Shown here one piece after another: positions 1-6,148 of a stretch of DNA of 7,295 nt; positions within the stretch are counted from its first letter, which is position 1, and every line of letters begins with the position of its first letter. Below the pieces are notes generated by a model. The model was not told the DNA's origin. It searched no databases and saw only the letters and a program-made list of their open reading frames with translations. The stretch lies in the NCBI GenBank assembly GCA_026391755.1, contig JAPLDN010000308.1, positions 1 through 7,295 of the forward strand, written 5' to 3'. A program made the position numbers and the translations under genes. The stretch comes from Bacteroidota bacterium (GTDB lineage: Bacteria > Bacteroidota > Bacteroidia > Bacteroidales > FEN-979).

Positions 1-305
1 AATCGGTTTACGGGGATTCATCCATGTGGTACAAGTTTAGCACGGCCGATACTTACATCAGGACAGAAATTACGTTCTTCGCCCATCATGCCCACCCAAC
101 AATCGGACCCGGGGATATTTTTTACCTTAACCCCGTTTTCCGTTTCAATGGGGAATTCCCGGTGAATGATCTGAAGGCAGAGATCAACTGGCCCAGGACC
201 TTTATCTTTCGCTTTATGGCCTTTGGTTCGCTGATCGCAATTCTCTGGGCCATCTGGTGTTTACGTAAAAAAAGGAAACAAAGTAAAGATGCCATCCAAC
301 CGTAA
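1..305 (+). CDS. C-terminal part of an unrecognised membrane-anchored protein (5' end outside window)
   Basis: The frame is open from base 3 to the TAA at 303-305 with no stop before it, so this is most likely the tail of a longer protein cut by the window edge. The first in-window ATG, at 24, need not be a start. The visible piece of about 100 residues has a soluble stretch rich in aromatic residues, His and Pro (around FFAHHAHPTIGPGD). One hydrophobic segment follows near the end (FIFRFMAFGSLIAILWAIW), then a basic tail (KKRKQSK), which by the positive-inside rule puts the C-terminus in the cytoplasm. The gene overlaps the start of the GT39 gene by 17 bp, so the two are probably translationally coupled and in one operon. 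I do not recognise the family. An envelope role is only guessed from the neighbours. If the 24 start is real, it would be a 93-residue protein. Confidence 0.6.
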   Translation, partial: SVYGDSSMWYKFSTADTYIRTEITFFAHHAHPTIGPGDIFYLNPVFRFNGEFPVNDLKAEINWPRTFIFRFMAFGSLIAILWAIWCLRKKRKQSKDAIQP

Positions 306-2085
306 AATATACTGGGCATTAGGGATACTGCTTGTATTATCGGCAGTGATAAGGGCTTTGATTGCAGGCTCCATCGAGCTCGGTAATGACGAGGTCTATT
401 ACTGGACTTATGCCAAATTTCCCGACATGAGCCACTTTGACCATCCGCCCATGGTCGGATTAGTGATACAGTTGTTCACACTAAACCTGAGGTTCGACAG
501 TGAACTTTTTCTCAGGCTGGGATCTGTGGTCCTTGGAACGGCTTCAACCTGGATGATCTTCCTTATCGGGAAAAAGATCAAAAATGCTGCAGCAGGGCTG
601 TATGCAGCCTTCCTTTTTACAGCTTCTTTTTACGGGTTTATCCTCGTAGGGACTTTTATCCTCCCCGACACTCCACAGGTGTTTTTCTGGCTGGTAAGCA
701 TGTATCTTTTACTCTGTTCCCTGCCCGATGAGTCACTCTCAAACCAGAGCAGGGCATACCTGTTTTTTTCCGGCTTAAGCATAGGGCTTGCTTTGCTTTC
801 AAAATACCATTCGGTGTTTTTAATCTTCGGGGCCGGGATGTTTATTCTTTTTCACAACAGGAAATGGCTGCTTGCAAAGGAAACCTGGATTGCTTTGCTG
901 ATAGCTGTTATGCTGTTCATGCCGGTCATTTTCTGGAATTCCAATAACAATTATATCAGTTTTACATTCCATGAAAGCAGGGTAGGGGTGACCGACTCGG
1001 GAATTCAGCCCCAGTATTTCCTCACCGAAATGGCAGGACAGGTCTTTTACAATAACCCGGTAAATATCATCCTGATCATCCTGGCCTTTGTTGCCTTGCT
1101 GAGAGGGAAAGAGATCCTTGAGAAGTCTTACCGCCGCCTGATCCTGTGGATGAGCCTTCCCTTATGGCTTGTTTTTGTTTCCTTTTCACTATTCCGTTCA
1201 ACTTTGCCGCATTGGACAGGACCTGCATATATTGGGTTTATCCTCATCGCTGCCTCATGGCTTGCCACACCTTCATCCAAAGAGAAAAGGCTGAAACTGA
1301 TCCCCTGGCCTGCAGCCATTGCCCTTGTTTTTATCCTGGCTGTTATTTCACTTGCTGTAACACAGATACGGTACGGATGGGTTCCTTTAAAAAAATGGAA
1401 AGTGGAAGATGTTTCAGCCGATCTCTGGGGAATGCAGCAGCTGGGCGAGAAGTTCGCCCCCATGGCAAATTGGGAGGAAGAACATTTCCTGATCGACAAA
1501 GGCTCCCCGATTTTTACCTTCCGCTGGTTCCCGGCGGCCAATTTCGACTATTATGTGGCACGTCCTTCCGGACGTAAAGTTTACGCCTTGGGCAGCCTGG
1601 AACGCATACACAAGTACCAGTGGATAAACCGTACCAGGGGAGGAATGAAAAAGGATGATGATGCCTGGTATATTGCATTAAGCGATGATTATGAAGACCC
1701 GGTAAGCCTGTATGGAAAATTATTTGAGCTGGTTCTTCCTTCAGATACGATTTCAATAATCCGCGGTCATGACACCATCCGCAAGGCCTATATCTATAAA
1801 CTCATAAATCTGAAAGAGGATTTGAGTTTCATGCCGAAGGACAGTTTGAAACATGCAGTGAAGACCGACACTCTTGCATATTTTATCGTGCAGATCAGGA
1901 ACAATCCTGACTGGATGGAGATCCTTCAGAAAAGGGCCAGGGACAAAGGGATTCCCCTGACCGAAATGGTAAAACAGGAAGCGAAAAAAATGATAGTGGA
2001 TCATAAGGATATGATGGATCTGAAATCAAATCAGAAAAAAGACTCCGTGAAACAGATCCGGATTCTGAAGGATGACGGGAGATAA
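289..2085 (+). CDS. GT39 (PMT_2/ArnT-like) polytopic glycosyltransferase
   Basis: This 598-residue integral membrane protein has about ten hydrophobic segments in residues 7-360, followed by a mostly soluble C-terminal part of about 230 residues. Family hallmarks are visible. After the first membrane segment, the first periplasmic loop carries the acidic pair Asp34-Glu35 in GNDEVYYW, and then HFDHPP (residues 49-54). A second conserved loop motif, ILPDTP, lies at 124-129. Enzymes of this fold transfer a sugar from a polyprenyl-phosphate donor to a lipid or protein acceptor on the outer face of the inner membrane. The actual donor and acceptor cannot be read from sequence. The ATG at 289 overlaps the preceding gene and gives a typical short cytoplasmic N-terminus (MPSNRK). 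The tail contains an IRNNPDW motif (536-542) and ends in a Lys/Asp-rich stretch. The likely patatin start lies 13 bases downstream, which suggests an operon. Confidence 0.9.
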   Translation: MPSNRKIYWALGILLVLSAVIRALIAGSIELGNDEVYYWTYAKFPDMSHFDHPPMVGLVIQLFTLNLRFDSELFLRLGSVVLGTASTWMIFLIGKKIKNAAAGLYAAFLFTASFYGFILVGTFILPDTPQVFFWLVSMYLLLCSLPDESLSNQSRAYLFFSGLSIGLALLSKYHSVFLIFGAGMFILFHNRKWLLAKETWIALLIAVMLFMPVIFWNSNNNYISFTFHESRVGVTDSGIQPQYFLTEMAGQVFYNNPVNIILIILAFVALLRGKEILEKSYRRLILWMSLPLWLVFVSFSLFRSTLPHWTGPAYIGFILIAASWLATPSSKEKRLKLIPWPAAIALVFILAVISLAVTQIRYGWVPLKKWKVEDVSADLWGMQQLGEKFAPMANWEEEHFLIDKGSPIFTFRWFPAANFDYYVARPSGRKVYALGSLERIHKYQWINRTRGGMKKDDDAWYIALSDDYEDPVSLYGKLFELVLPSDTISIIRGHDTIRKAYIYKLINLKEDLSFMPKDSLKHAVKTDTLAYFIVQIRNNPDWMEILQKRARDKGIPLTEMVKQEAKKMIVDHKDMMDLKSNQKKDSVKQIRILKDDGR

Positions 2086-2098
2086 AAAGAGCAGAAAA

Positions 2099-2147
2099 AT
2101 GTCAGGATATAAAATTTATCACCTGAATTTTCTTTGTTTTTTTCATG
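2099..2147 (+). other. Probable lost signal-peptide start of the patatin-like protein, separated from it by a T7 run
   Basis: An ATG at 2099, 13 bases after the GT39 stop, opens a frame reading MSGYKIYHLNFLCFF. This looks like a short signal peptide with one Lys and a hydrophobic core. In the sequence as given it continues in a different frame from the phospholipase and ends shortly after. Removing one T from the seven-T run at 2137-2143 would join it to MVSCSEK, creating a lipobox-like MVSC and a lipoprotein N-terminus. This could be a sequencing or assembly indel, a genuine frameshift, or a slippage switch. No other good start with a signal sequence is visible in the phospholipase frame, which is open only back to the TGA at 2124-2126. 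Confidence 0.5.
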
Positions 2148-3011
2148 GTATCATGCAGCGAAAAGTTTATGATAGTTAAAAACCCTCAATCCATGCCTCC
2201 CGCTCGTGTACTTGTTACACCGCCAAGGGTTGCCATAGCGCTTGGAGGTGGGGCCTTTCACGGCGCAGCTCATGTAGGGGTGCTAAAAGCACTTGAGGAA
2301 AATAAGATCCCAATCGATCTCATTGTCGGGACAAGTGCAGGCAGCCTGGTTGGCGCCCTGTATTGTGATAATCCCGATGCAGGGAAGTTAATCCCTTTGG
2401 TTTTAGAGACCAAGTCATCGACAGTGTTTGATTTTTCGCTGATCAGGTCGAAAGTGGGCTTTGTTTCAGGAAAGAAGCTTCAGAAGTATGTTTCCGAACA
2501 TTGCAACGCGAAAAACATAGAAGAAACGAAGATCCCTTTTATCGCAGTCGCCACCGACCTTCTGGCAGGTAAGTCTGTTCCCCTGGCTTCCGGTCCGATT
2601 GCCCCTTCTGTTAATGCTTCATGTGCAATCCCCATGATCTTTGAACCGGTAAAAATGTATGGAATGACTTTTGTCGACGGTGGGATACTCGACAATATCC
2701 CGGCCGATATCTGCTATAATAGTAAAGCAAAAGTTGTAATTGCGGTGGATATCATGGCAGATACCGACAGTTTGAAAAATGTTGAAAATTTTCTCCAGGT
2801 GCTCTACAAGTCACTGCTCCTAGCCCTTGGCGAGAATAAAAAGGCAAAGCTGGCCCATGCCGATATCGTGATCACCCCCGATCTTAGGAACATGACGATG
2901 CTGAGTGGTAAACAGAATCAGCAAATCTTTGACTCCGGCTATATTGCTGCGATGAGAATGATGCCGGAGATCAAAAAGATGCTCAGGTCAAAAGGGATAT
3001 CCATTGAATGA
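2145..3011 (+). CDS. Patatin-like phospholipase (RssA-type), probable lipoprotein with misplaced N-terminus
   Basis: This is a patatin-fold lipid acyl hydrolase of 288 residues from the ATG at 2145. The oxyanion-hole loop is GGGAFHG (34-40). The nucleophile elbow is GTSAG, with Ser64 as the nucleophile. The catalytic-dyad aspartate is Asp178 in VDGGILDNIP. The rest follows the short bacterial RssA-like layout, with no C-terminal barrel. Such enzymes cleave acyl chains from phospholipids or other acyl esters; the natural substrate here is unknown. Cys4 in MVSCS lies where a lipoprotein cleavage site would be, and the upstream bases encode a hydrophobic stretch in two frames. The true protein therefore probably starts at 2099, with a one-base frame change in the T7 run. 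It would then be anchored to a membrane by Cys4. The usual Arg or Lys before the oxyanion-hole Gly is His39. It converges on fumC with an 18 bp gap. Confidence 0.88.
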   Translation: MVSCSEKFMIVKNPQSMPPARVLVTPPRVAIALGGGAFHGAAHVGVLKALEENKIPIDLIVGTSAGSLVGALYCDNPDAGKLIPLVLETKSSTVFDFSLIRSKVGFVSGKKLQKYVSEHCNAKNIEETKIPFIAVATDLLAGKSVPLASGPIAPSVNASCAIPMIFEPVKMYGMTFVDGGILDNIPADICYNSKAKVVIAVDIMADTDSLKNVENFLQVLYKSLLLALGENKKAKLAHADIVITPDLRNMTMLSGKQNQQIFDSGYIAAMRMMPEIKKMLRSKGISIE

Positions 3012-3029
3012 TTCCTGAAAAATCATGCC

Positions 3030-4424
3030 TTATTTCGGACCTGTCATTTTTTTCGGATCAACGATTTTTGTAAAGTCCTCGTCACTCATAAGGCCTAATT
3101 CCATCGTTGCTTCTCGCAGGGTCTTGTTTTCCTTATGGGCTTTCTTTGCGATTTTGGCGGAATTGTCATAACCGATATGAGGGTTAAGGGCTGTAACAAG
3201 CATCAGGGAGTTTTCGAGGTTCCTGTTGATAGCAGCCAGGTTTGGCTGGATCCCCACAGCGCAGTTGTCGTTGAATGAAACACAGGCGTCGCCGATCAGG
3301 CGGGCACTCATCAGCAGGTTGGAAATGATGAGGGGTTTGAAGACGTTCAGCTGGAAATGCCCGCTGATGCCTCCTATGTTGATTGCCACATCGTTCCCAA
3401 GCACCTGGGCGCATACCATGGTCATAGCTTCAGGCTGGGTCGGGTTGACCTTCCCCGGCATAATGCTGGATCCGGGTTCGTTCTCGGGAAGCATGAGTTC
3501 GCAGATGCCGCAGCGTGGGCCGGAAGCGGAAAGACGAATGTTGCTTGCAATATGCATCAGGCTAACAGCAAGGGTCTTAAGAGCGCCTGAAGTTTCAACA
3601 CAGGCGTCATGAGCCGATAACGATTCGAATTTATTCGGGGCAGTTATAAATGGCAGTCCGGTGATTTCGGCAATCTTTTTTGCAACAAGCACATCGTAGC
3701 CTTTGGGGGCGTTGAGTCCCGTGCCAACTGCAGTCCCTCCAAGGGCCAGTTCGGAAAGATGGGATAAGGTGTTTCTCAATGCGGCGATCCCATGGTCCAG
3801 CTGGGAAACATAACCCGAGAACTCCTGCCCGAGTGTCAGGGGAGTGGCATCCATAAGGTGGGTTCGCCCGGTTTTGACAATTTCGCTTAATTCTGCAGAT
3901 TTAGCCGCCAGGGTGTTCCTCAGGAGTTCCACACCAGGAATGGTTGTTTTAACTGCCATTTCATAAGCCGCAATGCTCATGGCAGCAGGGAAAGTGTCGT
4001 TGGAAGACTGCGATTTATTTACATCGTCGTTTGGATGAATTATGGTTTTGCCTTCACCTAATGTGCCCCCGCTGAGCACATGAGCCCTGTTGGCGACCAC
4101 CTCGTTAACATTCATATTGGTTTGGGTGCCCGATCCTGTTTGCCAGATCACCAGCGGGAACTGGTCGTCGAGCTTGCCGTCAAGGATCTCATCACACACA
4201 GCAACAATAAGCTTCATCTTTTCATCCGGAAGGACTTTCAGATCGCAGTTGACCATAGCCGCAGCTTTTTTAAGTACGGCCATGGCCCTGATCACCTCCC
4301 TGGGCATGGATGCGGGCTCGCCGATCTTAAAATTGGTCAATGACCTCTGGGTCTGGGCACCCCAGTACTTGTCCATGGATACCTCTATGGGTCCCATAGT
4401 GTCAGTTTCAATGCGTGTTTTCAT
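3030..4424 (-). CDS. fumC: Class II fumarate hydratase
   Basis: This 464-residue member of the fumarase/aspartase superfamily interconverts fumarate and L-malate in the TCA cycle as a cytoplasmic homotetramer, without an iron-sulfur cluster. The N-terminus (RIETDTMG, DKYWGAQTQRS) is typical of FumC. Active-site segments are all present: TGSGTQTNMN (96-105), SQSSND (138-143), GRTHLMDA with His189 (the general-acid/base position, His188 in E. coli numbering), and the signature loop GSSIMPGKVNP (318-328) with the catalytic Ser319 position. Length matches the family. The start MKTRIETDTMG fits the usual FumC N-terminus. Aspartase is the main alternative, but the N-terminal and signature segments read as fumarase. 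Its upstream region, 4425-4547, is largely filled by a palindromic repeat element, so any promoter must sit in or close to it, or transcription must pass through from the arsC-like gene. Confidence 0.95.
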   Translation of the reverse strand: MKTRIETDTMGPIEVSMDKYWGAQTQRSLTNFKIGEPASMPREVIRAMAVLKKAAAMVNCDLKVLPDEKMKLIVAVCDEILDGKLDDQFPLVIWQTGSGTQTNMNVNEVVANRAHVLSGGTLGEGKTIIHPNDDVNKSQSSNDTFPAAMSIAAYEMAVKTTIPGVELLRNTLAAKSAELSEIVKTGRTHLMDATPLTLGQEFSGYVSQLDHGIAALRNTLSHLSELALGGTAVGTGLNAPKGYDVLVAKKIAEITGLPFITAPNKFESLSAHDACVETSGALKTLAVSLMHIASNIRLSASGPRCGICELMLPENEPGSSIMPGKVNPTQPEAMTMVCAQVLGNDVAINIGGISGHFQLNVFKPLIISNLLMSARLIGDACVSFNDNCAVGIQPNLAAINRNLENSLMLVTALNPHIGYDNSAKIAKKAHKENKTLREATMELGLMSDEDFTKIVDPKKMTGPK

Positions 4425-4466
4425 ATTCCGGGATTTATTGTTTGGTTTTTAATTTTGTTCGGAATG

Positions 4467-4550
4467 TCTGGATAACTGGATAGGGCGCTTCGTGCCGATA
4501 ACTGGATAACTGGATAGCTAGTTATCGCAGCGAAGCTGCTTATCCAGCTA
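4467..4550. repeat. Palindromic octamer repeat element, copy 1
   Basis: The element starts with TCTGGATA and ends in TTATCCAGCTA. It contains GATAACTG units (4471-4478, 4497-4504, 4505-4512). Two 28-base arms, 4476-4503 and 4520-4547, are inverted copies matching at 22 of 28 positions around a 16-base centre. Each arm carries a mini-hairpin: 4484-4496 (GGCGC, loop TTC, GTGCC with one G-U pair) and 4527-4539 (GCAGC, loop GAA, GCTGC). A 41-base block (4476-4516) recurs at 4948-4988 with one mismatch. The last three bases, CTA, are the TAG stop codon of the - strand arsC-like gene. The element lies between that gene and fumC and could act as a transcription terminator or mRNA 3'-end stabiliser. 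It lacks a run of T directly after the hairpins. Confidence 0.85.
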
Positions 4551-4901
4551 CCCGTTTTTTTTTATTACCTCCTCTATCCTCTCGACCGGGTCTCCCCAAA
4601 CAGCCTTATACTGAGCCTCAACAATCGGCCTTTTAAGGAGTTTCGGATTTTGAACAATTATCTTAATCCATTCATGATCATTGAATTTCTTGCCTTTAAG
4701 TTTTTTCTTAAAATAATCTTCCTTTGTGCGGACGATCTCCTCGGGTTTGTAATTTAGTTTCATCAGGAGCTTTTCGAGATCTCCCTCCGAAAGCGGGTTC
4801 TTCATATAGTCCACGATCTCGACATCCAGGCCCTTTCCTTTCAGGTATTCCAACCCGGCCCGGGACTTTTTACATTGGGAATTATGGTAGATTTTGAGCA
4901 T
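4548..4901 (-). CDS. ArsC/YffB-family thioredoxin-fold protein (arsenate reductase-like)
   Basis: This 117-residue cytoplasmic protein has the ArsC layout. It opens with a beta strand (MLKIYHN), then the active-site loop SQCKKSR with Cys10 and Arg14. It continues through DYMKNPLSEGDLEKLL, an EIVRTKEDYFK segment with Arg58, and NPKLLKRPIVE with Arg91 and the cis-Pro that follows it. In the plasmid R773 arsenate reductase, three arginines bind the substrate. Counting from Arg91, the third (Arg107 there) corresponds to Asp104 here, in WGDP. The active-site loop is CKKSR, not CGTSR. It is therefore safer to call it an ArsC-family protein of uncertain substrate than an arsenate reductase; no other arsenic gene is present. 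The gene is bracketed by two repeat elements, and the downstream one supplies its TAG stop. Only 45 bases separate its start from the upstream element, so a promoter, if it has one, must be compact. Confidence 0.85.
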   Translation of the reverse strand: MLKIYHNSQCKKSRAGLEYLKGKGLDVEIVDYMKNPLSEGDLEKLLMKLNYKPEEIVRTKEDYFKKKLKGKKFNDHEWIKIIVQNPKLLKRPIVEAQYKAVWGDPVERIEEVIKKNG

Positions 4902-4946
4902 GTCGTTTTTTTATCGAAGGGTTACATTAGTCTGTACGATCAGATA

Positions 4947-5060
4947 TCTGGATAGGGCGCTTCGCGCCGATAACTGGATAACTGGATAACTGGATATCCC
5001 GTTATCCCGCTATCCAGTTATCCATCTATCCATCTATCCAGTAATCCAGTTATCCATCTA
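4947..5060. repeat. Palindromic octamer repeat element, copy 2
   Basis: This copy is longer than copy 1. It starts with the same TCTGGATA, followed by a perfect hairpin at 4956-4968 (GGCGC, loop TTC, GCGCC). Then come three tandem GATAACTG octamers (4969-4992), a strand switch through TATCCCG units, and at least six octamers of the form TATCCA(G/T) running to 5057. Segment 4983-4996 pairs perfectly with 5011-5024, giving a 14 bp stem with a 14-base loop. The final CTA (5058-5060) is the TAG stop codon of prfB on the - strand. The first 41 bases from 4948 match copy 1 with one difference, at 4965 versus 4493. It lies between prfB and the arsC-like gene and could end or stabilise the recX-prfB transcript. 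Confidence 0.88.
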
Positions 5061-6147
5061 CGAATTCCCATACTCCATCAGATACGCTTTGATAAACTCC
5101 GTGAGGTCCCCGTCAAGAACCCCCTGTGTATCGGAAGTCTCAAATGTAGTCCGCAAGTCCTTTACCATTTTATAAGGATGCAGCACATAGGAACGTATCT
5201 GTGAACCCCATTCAATTCGCTTCTTCCCGCTTTCGATGACTGCGATCTTCTCCCTCTGCTTCCTGAGTTCGATTTCATATAACTGTGATTTTAGCATTTT
5301 CAGAGCTTTTTCACGGTTCTGTCCCTGGGAGCGGGTTTCCTGGCATTCAATAATAATTCCTGTTGGCTCATGTTTAAGCCGTACTGCGGTTTCAACCTTG
5401 TTCACGTTTTGTCCGCCCGGACCACTGCTCCGGAATGTATCCCAGGAGATATCCGCAGGATTTATTTCTATCACGATGTCATCATCGATGATAGGATAGG
5501 CATAAACTGATGCAAAAGAAGTATGGCGTTTATGGTTCGAATCGAATGGGGAGAGGCGTACAAGCCTGTGCACCCCGTTTTCACCTTTCAGGTAACCATA
5601 GGCATAGTCTCCTTCGATTTCAAGGGTAACCTGCTTGATCCCTGCCACATCGCCTTCCTGGAAATCTAGCTCCTTAACTTTGTATTTGTTTCGTTCAGCA
5701 TAGCGGATGTACATGCGCATCAGCATCTGCGCCCAGTCCTGGCTCTCGGTGCCGCCGGCCCCTGAGTTGATCTGGACGATGGCGCTCAGCCTGTCTTCCT
5801 CCCCACTCAGCATATTGCGGAATTCAAGGTTTTCAACGAGAGTAAGCGCTTCTTTGAACTGTTTTTCCAGTTCCGCTTCAGACCCCTCTCCCTGGATATA
5901 AAAATCCCATAGGATCATCAGTTCCTCAAAACTTGCCTGGCCGTTTTTGTATGCCCCGGTCCAGATCTTCTTATCCCGTATTGATTTTAAAACCTGCTCC
6001 GCTGCTTTGGAATTATTCCAGAAACCGGGAGCCTGGGTAAGTTGTTCTTCTTCTTCGATCAGGGTAAGTTTCTTGTCGACGTCAAAGATACCTCCTCAAG
6101 GCATCAAGCCTTGTCTGGAGATCTTTCAGTTGTTCCTGGCTGACCAT
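5058..6147 (-). CDS. prfB: Peptide chain release factor 2, with +1 programmed frameshift
   Basis: RF2 recognises UGA and UAA stop codons and triggers peptidyl-tRNA hydrolysis on the ribosome. The coding sequence is complement(join 5058-6083, 6085-6147): 21 codons from the ATG at 6145-6147, an in-frame TGA at 6082-6084, then a one-base skip to Asp22, giving 362 residues (E. coli RF2 has 365). The N-terminal part before residue 77 appears only when the frameshift is applied; the Met at 5918 is internal. Visible signatures are the RF2-type stop-recognition tripeptide SPF (199-201) and the catalytic GGQ in SSGPGGQNVNK (244-246). The SPF tripeptide excludes RF1, which has PxT. The start lies one base past the recX stop, indicating coupled translation. 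The frameshift provides the known feedback: scarce RF2 favours the shift and more RF2 is made. The final codon TAG is supplied by the edge of a repeat element. Confidence 0.97.
6081..6096 (-). promoter_or_regulatory. prfB: prfB +1 programmed frameshift site
   Basis: Read on the - strand, this is AGGAGG (6091-6096), TAT, CTT, TGA, C. The internal Shine-Dalgarno-like AGGAGG sits three bases before the slippery CTT codon. The stop is UGA followed by C, a poor termination context. This matches the established RF2 autoregulatory site almost base for base, with AGGAGG where E. coli has AGGGGG. The frame before the site runs to the ATG at 6147, and the frame after it is open to the prfB stop, so both halves are intact. 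Confidence 0.97.
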
Positions 6148-6148
6148 A

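Noticed and set aside
1128..1577. Open frames in other phases and on the opposite strand inside the GT39 gene
   Set aside because: They are enclosed by a well-supported gene, encode compositionally odd Cys/His/Arg-rich peptides and resemble no family.
2127..2147. Non-standard ATT start at 2127 for the patatin-like gene
   Set aside because: It would give IFFVFFMVSC without a basic n-region; the 2099 ATG with a one-base frame change explains a lipoprotein signal better.
3009..3025. Bidirectional terminator between the patatin-like gene and fumC
   Set aside because: Only a 5 bp AT-rich stem (TGATT/AATCA) with a 7-base loop is visible, too weak to call.
4467..5060. CRISPR array or spacer-repeat structure
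   Set aside because: The repeats are 8-base tandem/inverted units without unique spacers of constant length, and there are no cas genes.
4467..5060. Composite transposon with the two repeats as insertion-sequence ends around the arsC-like gene
   Set aside because: The elements contain no transposase, are in the same orientation, and share their outer edges with stop codons; no target duplication is evident.
5058..5918. prfB as a truncated 286-residue RF2 starting at 5918
   Set aside because: The same frame continues open upstream to the frameshift site, and the extra residues complete a normal RF2 N-terminal domain, so 5918 is an internal Met.
6082..6084. In-frame TGA making prfB a pseudogene
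   Set aside because: It sits exactly in the conserved RF2 programmed frameshift context, with AGGAGG and CTT TGA C, and is regulatory.
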